Shown in pieces: positions 40,532 to 52,380 of a stretch of DNA of 64,000 nucleotides. A program made the translations under genes and the position numbers. Position 1 is the first letter of the stretch. Every line of letters starts with the position of its first letter. The DNA is from Setophaga petechia. Taxonomy: Eukaryota > Chordata > Aves > Passeriformes > Parulidae. The stretch covers positions 15,879,572 through 15,943,571 of the forward strand of contig JANCRA010000009.1 in assembly GCA_024362935.1 (NCBI GenBank). Reading direction: 5' to 3'. The notes under the pieces are model-generated. The model was not told where the DNA came from and searched no databases. It saw only the letters and a program-made list of their open reading frames with translations.

Positions 40532-41619
40532 CTGCAAAAAAACCCAAAAGATGAAAAACATTGTAATGTAATAGCTCAAATATAACATAAAAATAGCAGG
40601 AGTGGTTTTTTTAATATGGCCATTTTGATGTTGGACATCAAGAGAACACATGTTAAGAATTTAAAGATAATTGAAATACAGCTATGTTATTACCTTTGCA
40701 GTATTGGTTGGGCAAATACAATATAGAAGTAATGTAAATGTACAGCTTTAAATTATTAAAATGGTCTGAAGATAGATAAATTTTAAACTACTTACAGAAA
40801 TAAAATAAATAAGATTTATACAATGTAACTCTCAACACAGTTAATAGAGATAATTAAAACCATACAAAATCTTTGCAAATGCTACAGTCTTAAATAATCA
40901 TACTTATTTTAGACTGCTCCATGCATATCACAATTTCTGTGATATAGCTTTATCAAAGATTTTCCCCTATTTACAGGCAGACTTGCTGAATATGAAATGG
41001 TATTTCTGCAAGCAAGATGTTAATGACTATGGGATCAGATAGTTTACACCTTGATATATGTGGTTTCATTCCAAAGAAGAAGAAACAGTGGGCACCCAGC
41101 CTCACCAGGAGCCTGTTCAGGTCTCTGTTGGACCTGAAAATCTCCCAAGGACCTCGATTTCTGCTCTCCTGAGTATCAGCATTATTTCAGTGTCATCAAC
41201 CTGGTGACCACCTTCCACCTAAGCTCCACTAGGATCAGGAAATCAGCTCATGTAGGACAAAAGCCCCTCAGCAACAGAGGCAGCTCAAAAAAAGCAGCTG
41301 AACACCACCACCTACAACAAGGGTGGGGCCTCTCAACTTCTGTTCCTTGGCTTTTTGAATGTACTCATCAAAAACTGGAGAGGTCTTAGGTTGAGAGATC
41401 TTCTCTGGCTTTGAGGATTCATACACCTGAGCACTTTCCAGATGAATGTGTAGCAAGGCAATATATTTTAATAGTTAGGATATTAGTCAAGGTGGCTTGT
41501 CTGGCTGCTCTTTATGCCATTACCCTGTGGAAAGAATTCTGACCTGTAGAAATCCCTACGTTAGGGATTTGGGCTCTATCTAGACAGAGAATGGCAATGG
41601 AGGATTAAAAGGTATTGTG

Positions 41620-41662
41620 TAGATTGTATAAATGTGGTATTAGATTGTATTAAATGTGGTAT
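41620..41662. repeat. Tandem duplication of about 21 bases
   Basis: TAGATTGTATAAATGTGGTAT at 41620-41640 is followed directly by a near copy (one inserted T) at 41641-41662. A small local duplication. Confidence 0.8.
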
Positions 41663-42239
41663 AAAGGGAAAAAGAGAATTAAAAGTTGGTTGGGGCAACC
41701 TCAGAGAGCATGGTAAAAAGAAAAGAAGTGAAATCAAGAAAAAACATTAAAATTAATACATTGCTGAGACAACTGATAGGAAGACTGTCTCTTCATGAGG
41801 ATTGCAGGAAAATTCTCAGGATGTCCTGAGAAGGCATAAAATATGCTGCTTTTTGAAAAGAACTTTAGCTGAAATCCTGATTTCCTAGAATGAAATCTCC
41901 TTGGATGGAAGAGAAGAACACAAGAACTACCATATTAAATCACTTCACCACTTTGAGCAATCATTGATTTACTAAGCTTGAATTTAAATTTTATTTAGCT
42001 GTTGATACTCTTATAAATTTAAATAGATTAATTTTTCTGTAAATTACAAACTGGCATGAATATAATACTGGAAAATACAAAATTTATTAATTCAGAGCAT
42101 TAACCTTGCTTCATTAACATTTCAGTTCATGTTCATTAACATTAAGAATATTCTGCAGCTTAAGGAATTAAAAATGTTTATCAGAAATTGTTAATTTGAT
42201 ACAACTAAGATACATTGCAGGGATATACTGATATGTCAA

Positions 42240-42366
42240 AAGTGCAGATGTGGCACCTGGGGACAAGATTTAGTGGTAGACTTAGCAGTGTTGGGTTAAT
42301 GGTTCAGCTTGGTGAGCTCAAGAGTTCTTTTCCAATGTAAGTGATTCTATGATCCCATGATTCTAT
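42240..42366 (+). mobile_element. CR1 3' end fragment (second tail type)
   Basis: The fragment carries GATGTGGCACCTGGGGAC, AGCAGTGTTGGGTTAATGG, a GAGTTCTTTTCCAATGTAAG segment and a doubled TTCTATGATCCCATGATTCTA tail. This is the 3' end of the CR1 subfamilies that carry the 'gatgtggcac' block, distinct from the copies at 27.2 and 38.5 kb. Confidence 0.88.
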
Positions 42367-43145
42367 AAAGCAAGGAAGTGGTTACAGAGATAGCATCAGT
42401 TTCATGGAAATAGGGTCTAATGGAAGAAGGAGAACAGGAAACATCAGTGTTAATGTTCTGGGTGGTGGCCAGATGATGCAAAATGGAATGAAAAGGCTTA
42501 TTTCCATTTTCTAGAGCTGTCACCTCTAAGCACGAATAAAACCTTGACTTTAATGTGAGTAAAACTTCTTCATCAAACAGCATTAAGTTTTAACAGTATG
42601 CCACTAAAAGAAAAAAATCTCAGGGCAACCTTTTTTGGAAAATGGTCCTAAATTGATTTTCTGTCTTCATTTCCTAGTTTAACTGTGATATGACTATTAC
42701 TATATTTACTACTTTTTAGGCTACTGTTTATTAAGATATTGTAATTTATTCTTAAAAAACACAAAAACAAGATACTAATTTTCTGAATGACAGGATTGAA
42801 GCCAGCAAGATTCATTAACACCCCACGCACCCTATCAGGAAAGGACCATTTGCCTTCTCACAGCCTAACAGAATGTTTACTCATACCCTCAAATTGCCTC
42901 CTACTTAACTTACCTTCTGAGCAGAAGTGTTTAAATTAAACACACACTGTCACACTGCACTTCAGCATTAGCTATGCAAACTGAAATCCTTTGCACAGAA
43001 CAGTGCAAATACTCCAGGGGATTTTTATAAAAGACAAACAAGCAGAAGGGCAAGTAGTAAACTGGAGAAAGGGTGATAGAAATATGCTTCTCCTTATAAA
43101 ACTGATCCTCTCTGCCCTGCCAGCTTTCCTTCAAGGAAAAAAGCA

Positions 43146-43225
43146 TAGGTGTGGCACCTGGGGATGTGATTTAGAGGTGAACATAGCAGTGTTAGGTTTA
43201 TGGTGGGATGTTAGAGATCTTCCCA
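43146..43225 (+). mobile_element. CR1 fragment lacking its tail
   Basis: AGGTGTGGCACCTGGGGATG and AGCAGTGTTAGGTTTATGG match the same CR1 block as the copy at 42.24 kb, but the element breaks off before the ATTCTATGA tail. It is a degraded or secondarily deleted copy. Confidence 0.7.
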
Positions 43226-44260
43226 GAACAAAACATGGATGTTCAGTACTGCCACAGCAACATAATAAATGCCTGCAAAACACAGGTCCTTACTGAAATA
43301 ATATTGAAGAGAATGCAGTTTTTGTCCATGCTCCTTCAGGAGCAGTAATTTTCACAAAGGGCTAAACCCAGCTTCAGTTTCATATACACTGAGATGTGTC
43401 TGTGATGTAGATGTCACAGATGAGCCAAAGACAGTGTTTCTTTGCCTCCTCCTATATCCTTACTGTCATCTGGGACACCCTTGTGTGCCCTGCCTGGCCT
43501 CCAGCTGCCACAATCACAGGAAGCATCGCCTGGAGATAAAGTGTTACCATGTGTTGTCTCACACAGCCCAGGGTGTTTCACACGCAGCTGGATGTTAATG
43601 TTTGAGCATGTGAGCTCAGCCTCTATCCACTCTCCTCCAAGGGAGATGACAAGCCCTGGAGCCCTCCCCAAAGCAGAGAAGAGCATTTGGTGGGCACAAG
43701 AGCTCTGCCCGGGGCCGGTGCCGGCACCTCTCTGTGCTCCAGGGAAGTGTGACCATCCAGACCTGCCAGTGACCCTGCGGGGCAGCGGAGGCACGGTCCT
43801 GGTTGAGGCTTTCCCCAGGCATTTGCTTTTCTTTGATTTGCACTGTTCTGTTCTACACAGGGGCCAGAGAATGTCTGACTGAAATAGTATGAGTTGAAAC
43901 ATACTAATTGTAGGAAAATGACAGGTGTTGGGTTGAATTATATAACTCTTAGACATTTACCTTTGTCTTGAAATATCATAAATCATACACATTTGCTCTC
44001 TGCTGTACTATAGTTTAGTTGAAAACTGTCAGGTTTTCTAAAAATCATTACTGAGCTTTTCATCATTCACATAAATAAGAAGAAGTAAAATCAAATAGTT
44101 CACTACACTGCACATAAAAAACTGCAAAATGTTCTTTGTGTATTTTAAGCCAAGGATTATCTGTTTTTTATGGTACGAACTTTTCAGAATTTATTTCACA
44201 TTGATCTTACTCTCTATCTAAGATGTTTAAAAATAGTCTCAGTATATATTAGTGTTACTA

Positions 44261-44340
44261 ATTTATCCTTCATGCTAATAGTATCATTAAAATCACAATA
44301 ATTTCTCCTTCATGCTAATAGTATCATTTAAATCACAATT
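44261..44340. repeat. 40-base tandem duplication
   Basis: Positions 44261-44300 and 44301-44340 are two head-to-tail copies that differ at only three positions (5, 29 and 40 of the unit). The core CCTTCATGCTAATAGTATCA is identical. This suggests a fairly recent local duplication. Confidence 0.95.
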
Positions 44341-45721
44341 TTAATAAATTAATTTGAAGCAAAGTAGGCATGAATCTCCTCTCACTTACATTAATTTTAC
44401 ACTGAAATAACCTCACGGACTTTAATGTATTTGCTTTTGAATTTTACTACAGCGTAAAAAAACCCAGGCAATGTGTCTTAGTACAATATCTGCTGAAGTA
44501 AATAATTATCAATGCACTGTAAAGATTAATATTGGATGAGTGAGTCATTAATATTAGCATAACAATTTCAACTCGTGTATGAATGATTTTTACTTACTTT
44601 GAGCAGAGACAAACCTTTTCCAAATCAGTTAACAATTATGCAGTTTTTCATATCTTTGTTAAACACGCTTTTCTATTAAAGTTTAGCATCCCTTGGGCAA
44701 ACAATAATTATTTGATATGGTTTCCTGGTTAAACAAAGTTGTAATTTCAATTAGGTTAAAAATAAAAAACCTTAAGATAAGACCCTCAGGCGTAAACAAA
44801 ATTTATTAACACAATTATTATAACTTAACTTTGGCTTTGAAACACTAATTGTATAGTTACTACCATATTTATAGTTTTGAGAGTGAAATAATATGAATCT
44901 GTTCATTGAAATGAAGGCCTCAAGATTCCAGAGGACCAGTAATTAGGGAAGGCCAAACACGACAGTTTCAATCAGGTAAAAAAATATTAAAAAATTAACT
45001 GAAAAGAAATTACAGAATAATTTCAATATTTCCTTTGATGGATTCTTCTGCTCAAAAAGAGAAATCAAACCTTGATGTATCTATTTTAACACCACCTAGA
45101 AAATGAAGGTTGACTTTATCAGGTTGTATGAAAGGAAGGAGCTTTCCATGTGATAACTTTGACATATTACTTTGTAAATGAGTACTTCAGTGATTTGAAG
45201 AAACAGCCTAAGACAAACTTTTCTCTTGACAGGTGACATTTAAGATATACTACAAATATCCTCCTGTGACATATGTGCTACTCACAGAACAGAAATACAG
45301 TAGCTTTCACTTTGAAAATATCAGAGAGATATTTCTCTCCCCGAAGTTTTCACAGATCAGACTCATTACTACTCAGAATGGAGTATCTAGAATTTTTTCA
45401 GCTTCAGACAGTGTGCACTGGAAACATTAAATACTTCATAAAAAGATGGACCACTACAGTTGCAGCTATTAATGGCTTTAAAATAAAACACACACATATT
45501 TACACATTTTATAAAATATTTACACATTTTACATATACATAAACACACATATATATAAATTTCTTACTGATTAGAAAAAGGTCAGATTATCTTCATATTT
45601 CTGTTTCATAATGAGGTAAAACAAGAACTTGCATTCACACATAATAACATATTTAAAGATGCCATTCTTATTGTGCCTTTCATATGAGTGTTATCTGAGC
45701 ATTTTTTAAACCATTACAGAC

Positions 45722-45841
45722 CTGTGACTCGAAGCTTATCTGTGCCAATTACAACTTCATTTTCATCCACTGTAAAAAGTGGCTTTCCATCCTTTGAGTT
45801 GATCTGAAATTGCTGACTGTGGAATTCTACCATTTTAGGAC
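45722..45841 (-). CDS. SGCG: Gamma-sarcoglycan, internal exon (human exon 5)
   Basis: A 120-base exon with acceptor TTTTGCAG before 45841 and donor GTCTGT after 45722. It is in phase 1 at both ends. The peptide begins [20 protein letters not shown], then [19 protein letters not shown]. This is the core of the extracellular sarcoglycan domain. Compared with human there are conservative changes (for example VEVQNQQF to VEFHSQQF) and no length change. Confidence 0.97.
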
Positions 45842-47299
45842 CTGCAAAACACAGTAGAATAATGGAATAATTTCATCATGTTTCTTCAATTTTATATATA
45901 AATTAATAATTTTAATTGGTGTGTTAACAATGTAGTGACTCATTTAAGTACACTGAAGGGCATGAAGCACTAAGATATTCTAAGGATAGTGAACTTGTAA
46001 GTTCTGAAATTGGTTAAGTCTATATTATTTGCATGATATAATTTGTTGTTCAAAACCATGTCTTGGAGTCTTCCTTTGTAGTTGGCTTTCCAGGGAATCT
46101 AGAAAATACCACACAAATTGATCCAGACTAACATTCATGTCCTTGGTGTTGAAACTGCTTTGATCAAATGAATCTATCTTTTCTTTTTCTTTTTTCTTTC
46201 TTTTTTTTTGAAACAGAAACTAATTATCAAAGTCTTTGCAGCATCATCCCTTTTCATTAGGGAGGCTCAAATGCTTTAAAATAACAAACATCCCATGTAA
46301 GAGCAGGACCTCAGCTCTTCCTAACAGATGCCAGTTTGGCTCCACTTATCTAACAAATGCTGCTGATCATGTTCTTAAGGGTTTCAAGAAACCAAGAGAA
46401 TATTTGCAATTGATTCTGGTACTCCAAAAATGAAAATAATATGAGCAAGAGAGTCTGTGCATACTTCCAGATCCTAAATTCACTAAAACATCCTGTTCTA
46501 CAGTATTGGCTTGGTAAGCAGATAAAAATCAAACCCTTAATATTCCCTGTTCTAACAACCTGATCAATTAAAATTCACACCACATCGAGCCTGAATATCT
46601 ATTACATAGAGTTGTCATCATAAATCTATATTCAGAATTAAAATTACAGAGAATGGTCAAAGCAGTTAAGACTCCTTTTCAGCAATTTTTAATAAATGTA
46701 TTTCACAGACTATCCACAGGACTGAGAGGCACTGAACTGCTTCCTTCCCATTAAGAACCTGTTTTCCCATGTCTGCTCCCATAAATGTTAAATATATTTC
46801 AGGTAGTAATTCTCAAAAGAAATGGGATTTTTTTTTTTTAGCTCTTATGTTAAAGGGGCATTAAATACACGCAGGCATTTCACGAAATCTGGTTGGTAGC
46901 TGGTATGAGAGAAGTACACCATGAAGAGAGAAGCTCCATACATATTGCTTATTGCTTCACTCAGTAGATGTAAAACATTGATTTTAACTGTCCACCAAAC
47001 ACAGAGTTAGAGAAGCCATAATGTCCTAAACGAGGGCAACAATTTTAAGGCGTAAAACCCAATACTGATTCTACCTGAAAATAATGAGGATAGAGGGCTG
47101 AGCTCTGCATTACGTTATGCTCTGCGGCACATGTGCACCCAAGCACAGTCTTATGGACCCCAATATGGCTCTTCTCTAAAGCTGTTCTGAAGCCCAAGAC
47201 TTTATTTCTGAGAAGTATGTTGCAAAAAGTGAGATCAGAAAGTATCTTTGTCAAGAGAAAAGGCCTTAAACATTTTTAAAAAGTTTTTTATAGCAAAAG

Positions 47300-47405
47300 A
47301 AACAGTTCTGGGTAAGCGAGGCAGGGATGGATCCCTGTCAATGGTTTCCTAGAGAATCTTGGTTAAGGTTTTATTAAGGACCCTTCCAACCTGAGCCATT
47401 TTATG
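47300..47405 (+). mobile_element. Degraded CR1-like 3' tail
   Basis: Only the end is recognisable: AAGGACCCTTCCAACCTGAG followed by CCATTTTATGGCAT, which resembles the CR1 tail with several changes. The upstream part is uncertain. Confidence 0.5.
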
Positions 47406-48783
47406 GCATAGTGATTGATTGTTCCTGTTTGTGCCCAGCAACAATAATGAAACTGGCCTTTTATGTAGTGTAGCTAGATCCTTGTGTTTTCAAACAAATC
47501 AAAGGCCTGAGTAAAATGGATATTATCAACTTTACCAGTGCTCCAGGGGCTGGTCCCTCTTCCTTCCCATTCATCCAATCCCATGATTTTAAAAGATAGC
47601 TTAATTAAGGAAAAAGTCTGCAGGCAGTGCGAGAGCACTTACTGAACATATTGTATGTTCCAAAGGTACTTCAACTTGTCTCTCTTTGGAACTCCAACTC
47701 ATGGCCTTGCCCATGCTGGATTTGCATTCAGACTGTTTGATCCTGGACCTCGCACACTTGAATAAATCTTTAAGAAGAATCTTTAGGTCCACAGTTTTCT
47801 TAACACAAGTGCCCCACTAATGTGAGACAAGGACTGTCCTATAGATAATCTTCAATATCAGAGAATGGTATGAATAATAACTGATGTATTTTGAATCTTA
47901 AGAGGGAATGCTAGGGTAAACAAAACTCAAGCATATGCTTTATTCATGCTAGAGATGAGATATCTCAGGGTTTCAAAAAGAAATAATAGACTTTTACATA
48001 AATGGGAAAAAGTTTATGTAATGAAAAGGAGCCACTAATTTCTCTTAATGGTATTCCACAATACACATAAACCAGCTATATTGCAATAACACTAACTGTA
48101 TCATAATCCCAGTGAGATTAATATACAAACAGCAGCCAAACTCAGTATCTGAAAGTGTAATCTCCTAATGCCTAAATGTGGTTTGTTTACCACTCTAGTG
48201 TATTAACTACATATAAGTCAACTAATGCTATATAATCATATTTGCTGATAACAACCTGTGATTAAAAATGCAACCTGACTGAATGCAGGTTATAGACAGT
48301 ATTTGTTTTCTGCTTGCTGCCAGATGTATCACACAAATTTCCAGGTCAATGGGTTATTCTTGCTAATCAGGCTGATTATTGCCTATTGTTTCTGTGTGTT
48401 TCCTCCTTTAATGTGCAGTCCTGAAGCAGACCTTGTAAGTGGTCTTCACATCACATACTCTTGACACTGAGGATGCTGCTTTAAATGAACTTTTTTTTTT
48501 ACCAAAAAGAAACTGACATGCTACTAAACAGTCTTCATTTTCATCTGTCCTCACTTTTTACTTCCCTAGAGATTTTCTGGGGAAGGAAGCTCTTGCTTAG
48601 TGACTCCATTTCAGTTGAAAAGTGTTTTAATAAACTGTCTTCTACTGCTACACAACCTTTGAATTCCAGGCCAATACAAATATAGATGTACCAGACAGCA
48701 AAGGATCTTCTGTCAAAAACAGGGCCAGCCATAAAATAAATATCTGCAAATGCTTAATGCCAATGAAATCTGAGGAGTCTGAA

Positions 48784-48830
48784 ATTTGAAGAGTCTGCCT
48801 ACATGTTACCAGCAGGCAGACTCTTCAAAT
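48784..48830. repeat. Perfect 17-base inverted repeat with 13-base loop
   Basis: The arms ATTTGAAGAGTCTGCCT (48784-48800) and AGGCAGACTCTTCAAAT (48814-48830) are exact reverse complements around a 13-base loop. A preceding GAGTCTGAAATTTGAAG partly repeats the arm. The stem is shorter than a typical microRNA precursor stem. Confidence 0.95.
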
Positions 48831-50187
48831 AGTTCTGCCAAATACTAAGCATTTTTAGTGTGTCTTTAGATCTTTCAGAAGAAGAGGCTTTCCAACATTG
48901 GATTTACTTCTGTCATTAAGTAATTTAATATCTTTTATTTTCTTACTTCTCTTTTCTTATCTGCCATTTCTAATTAATCTATGGCTGTTGGCTACTCTGT
49001 ATGTTTTGCTCTTCTCCTACCACCTAGAATCATAGAAGTATTGGGTATAAACCAAAATCCAGATTGCTCTTTGATATTCCTATGCAATTTCCTTTTCCAG
49101 TTAATTTTTATTAAACTAAAGCACCTTACTTAAAATAAGATCTCATTAAAAGTGTATTAAAAATGTAATACTCCTACAGATTCAGTTCTCATTCCATGTA
49201 TGATAGAATACAATACCAATAAATGTAAAGTCCTTACTTCCAGAAACATAAAGTTAGGTATATTTTCATATGGAAAGGTATGGTATTTCATTAAAACAAA
49301 GGTATTACTACAGGGAATGTGCACACTGCACATACACATTTTATGTCTGTAACATACATCTCTCACAGGTTTGAACAACAACTCTAATACATTAATAGAA
49401 CACTTCCTGCTCCTGTTTCCCCCTTTTCTCTCAGTTCTCCTTTTATGCAATGGATGAAACAATTATGTCCTCTCAGATCAAAGTAAAAGTGCCTTACTGT
49501 CACCACTGTTTATATTTTGTTGTGATCTGTGATTGAACACAGGTCAGAGATTTAAAAAAATTTGTCACCTTTTCTCAGAGGCTTAATGAATCCAAATTTT
49601 GTTGCATGAAGAACTTCAACAGGAAAAGCTGAAACATACAGTCCTCAGACAGATAAGGTGAAAAGGAAAATACTACAGGAGATGAGGCATGATAATATGA
49701 AACCCTGTATGCAGAGAGGATAGATGATCTCTCATTCAGCTGAGTACTTTACTTTATCATCTGTATAATGGATATTCTTCTTCCTCTTTTCCTTTTTTTT
49801 AAAAAAAAAGAAATCCATGAGCGTATTTTCATAAGGTCAACTCATGCACTGTGTTTCAGCAGTATTCTAAGCCTACCTGCTGGATCTGGGCAGAGGATGG
49901 AGCATGACATCACAACATTCATTTCACAACTGCTCTCTAGTACCATTATACATTCTTTTGTGTTCTCTGCCTGGCCTTCAGGTTATTTCAGATGTCCTAG
50001 AGTGTCTAGGATTTCTATATCAGACCAGAAAGTCTGACATGGGGTCTGTAAGCAACGTGAGCCCTTCAAGCGTGTCAGGTGAAGACTGGGCAAGATGGAA
50101 CCACAGAAGAATGGAAGCCAGAGGTCACCTCTCCACGTCCTACCTCCTAACTACAGCAGGGTCAGCTCGGCTGGAAGTTAGATAAAG

Positions 50188-51010
50188 GTGCTCAGGGTCT
50201 TGTCCAGATGAAGTTTTAATACCTCTGAGGAAGGGGATTTATCAGACTCCCTGAGCAATCTGTTCCCAAGGTTAACCACAAACAGTGGTGAGTCTCAGCC
50301 ACCCCTTCTATCCAGTTGCATTTTGCCTCTCTGCAAACCATGACCATTGCCTTTTGCCCTCTTGCTGTGCTCCTCAGGTCTGGATTCATGCTAGTGATTG
50401 GACAGCAGGAAATGCCTCAACCAAGAGAGCTTCAGGTTTGATATTAGGAAAAAGTTTCTCAACTAAAAGAGTGGTTAAACCCTGGAACAAGCTACCCAGG
50501 GAAGTGGGTTCAGCAGTGTTGAAAAAATAGATGTGGCACTTTGTGATATGCTTTAGTTGGCGTGGTGGTAATTGGTCAAAGGTTGGACTTGATCTTGGAG
50601 GTCTTTTTCAACTTTAATGATTCTATGATTTATTTTGTCTCTAGCCCTCCTAGTATCAGGTGCCCGTTAGAAGCTCTCCTTAGGCCTTCTCTTCTTACAG
50701 GTTAAACAAACACAACCTCTTCAGACTCTTACACTTCATGTGCTTCCACTCCCTGGCCATCTGAGCAGCTCCCTGGATGGCTCGCAGCCCCATCCCACTG
50801 GAGAGGGTCTACAGTATTCCAGCTGCAGCCTCCACCTCCCACACGAGGGATGGTGCAGCCCAGTGTGCTCCTAGTGCTCACTGCCACAAGGCTACACTGC
50901 AGGTACATGTTCAAGCTGTCCATCAGGATTGGGGGTGTTCTGCACACCTGCTGCACAAAGATAGGGGTGTGGCTCCTCCTTTGGGCAGTAGTTGCCATCA
51001 GGGTTCAAAA
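50188..51010 (-). mobile_element. CR1 LINE fragment on the - strand, interrupted
   Basis: The + strand shows the antisense CR1 order: AAAGGTGCTCAGGGTCTTG, CTCCCTGAGCAATCTGTTCC, then after an interruption CCTTCTCTTCTTACAGG, CAGCTCCCTGGATGG, CTACAGTATTCCAGCTGCAG and GTTCAAGCTGTCCATCAGG. The element is sense relative to SGCG. A plus-strand CR1 splits it at 50388-50631. The outer borders are approximate. Confidence 0.82.
50388..50631 (+). mobile_element. CR1 3' end nested inside an older CR1
   Basis: It starts near CTAGTGATTGGACAGCAGG, continues with TTTGATATTAGGAAAAAGTT, TGGAACAAGCTACCCAGGGA, AGATGTGGCACTTTGTGAT and GGTTGGACTTGATCTTGGAG, and ends in a TTCTATGATT tail. Minus-strand CR1 sequence lies on both sides, so this copy inserted later. 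Confidence 0.9.
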
Positions 51011-51623
51011 CTGCTGTTGCATTTGAAGTGACTAGGATTTTAGATGTACTTAATTATCCAAATTCTATCTTAGATTATAATCTCAGTAAATTTCAGCCAC
51101 TTTAAGCTAATCTTTACAAATTCATCTAGCATAAACCAGTGCCAAAAATTCAATTATTTTGGTGCAGAAACTATCCTCATCTTTAGCAGTAACTATTACC
51201 TTCCAATTACCCCACAATTACTTATGTTAATGATTACTGTACAACCAAAACTAAAATATATTTGGGATTGCAAATTTATTGAAACTTTTAAAATTGAGAA
51301 GGTTATAACATCTTTAATATTTCCCTTTTTTTCACTTATTTTTAATTATTTCCTCCCATTGGAATAAAGAGACAATGAAGCTACTTAGAAGAGTGATTGC
51401 TCTCTGATGACAGACAAGTATCCCCCAAATGGTTATTTTCCAAATAAACAATGGCTTCCCAAATACGAGTGGGTTTTTTTCAGAACCAAACTCTGTAGAA
51501 TTATGTCCTCTTCTAGACTAAGTGAGAAGAAAAGTGACAGCACAGGATTCAAGTCCCCTGGGCCAGGTTAAATTTTCCCTTAATATGATACTGTCCTGTT
51601 TAACAAGTCGGCAATGCACATTA

Positions 51624-51772
51624 TCATAGAATCATAGAATGCTCTTAGTTGGAAGGGACTTTAGGAATGTGTAGTTTCAACCCCCTGAAATGGGAAGGGG
51701 CACCTTCCACTAGATCAGGTTTCTCAAAGCTCCATCCAAGCCTGGCCTTGAACACTTCCAGGGATGGGGCAG
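51624..51772 (-). mobile_element. CR1 3' end, - strand, left part of a split copy
   Basis: The + strand begins with ATCATAGAATCATAGAATGC (the reverse complement of a doubled CR1 tail), then GTTGGAAGGGACTTTAGG and CACTTCCAGGGATGGGGCAG. It is cut at the GGGCAG by the LTR-like insert and resumes at 52304. Confidence 0.93.
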
Positions 51773-52303
51773 GGTAGTAAACGCCACAAGCCTGGCCAAG
51801 GCGCCGTGGAGGATTTAACAATGGGAATGCTGACAGAGCAGCAGAGAGGTGTTCCTGACCCCAGACTCACAAGTTATCTTTGTACCCTTATAAGGAAAAA
51901 AATCTTGGTAACCTTTCTATTGGTTATGTATGGTCCCTCTAACCTTTGTCCATTGGTCAGGTTTGGAGCCTGGCCAAGGCTATAAAAGTAGCACACTGTA
52001 CCCTATTAAGTTGGAAGAAGAAGAGCTGAGACCCTTCACGATCCCCTGAATAAACCATCTCCGTGGAACAGCCGGCGCCTTCTCTTCTCCTGTCTCTCCA
52101 TCTGCCTGAAGCCTTGTGCCCGGGGAAACCTAGCCTAGCAGCAGCTGAAATCCCAAAGAGCTGACAATCACTATAAGAGCTGTTATCACCCTGCCAGTTT
52201 GCAGTTTACCCCGTGGCAGGGTCTGGCCTCTGGTACTCTATCTTCCTGGGAGTAGAGGTCCCGGGCCAATGCTCTGCTGATAAGACCCCCCATGGCTTCA
52301 TAA
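51773..52303 (+). mobile_element. LTR-like insert (probable solo LTR) inside a CR1
   Basis: A 531-base insert splits a CR1 copy. The 6 bases GGGCAG lie on both sides (51767-51772 and 52304-52309), as a target-site duplication would. Inside are a TATA box TATAAAAG at 51981-51988 and AATAAA at 52049-52054, 68 bases apart, in the right order for U3-R-U5. The ends are not a clean TG...CA, and no primer binding site or coding frame is seen. It may therefore be a diverged solo LTR or another non-autonomous element with Pol II signals. It is antisense to SGCG. Confidence 0.65.
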
Positions 52304-52380
52304 GGGCAGCTACAGTTTCTCTGGGTATGCTGTTCCAGTGCCCCTCCACCCTCCCATTAACTATCTGATTAACTCCTAGA
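52304..52380 (-). mobile_element. CR1, right part of the split copy
   Basis: The + strand resumes with GGGCAGCTACAGTTTCTCTG and GCTGTTCCAGTGCCCCTCCA, exactly the piece that normally follows the GGGATGGGGCA motif in antisense CR1. This shows the 531-base stretch before it is an insertion. The far end is approximate. Confidence 0.88.

Larger units (their letters stand above)
40532..45721 (-). other. SGCG: SGCG intron 5
   Basis: A 5.2 kb intron starting with GTCTGT, a weaker donor than the others. It contains CR1 tails at 42240-42366 and 43146-43225, a locally GC-rich block at 43440-43870, a 40-base tandem duplication at 44261-44340 and a shorter one at 41620-41662. The rest is AT-rich without a recognisable gene. 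Confidence 0.85.
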
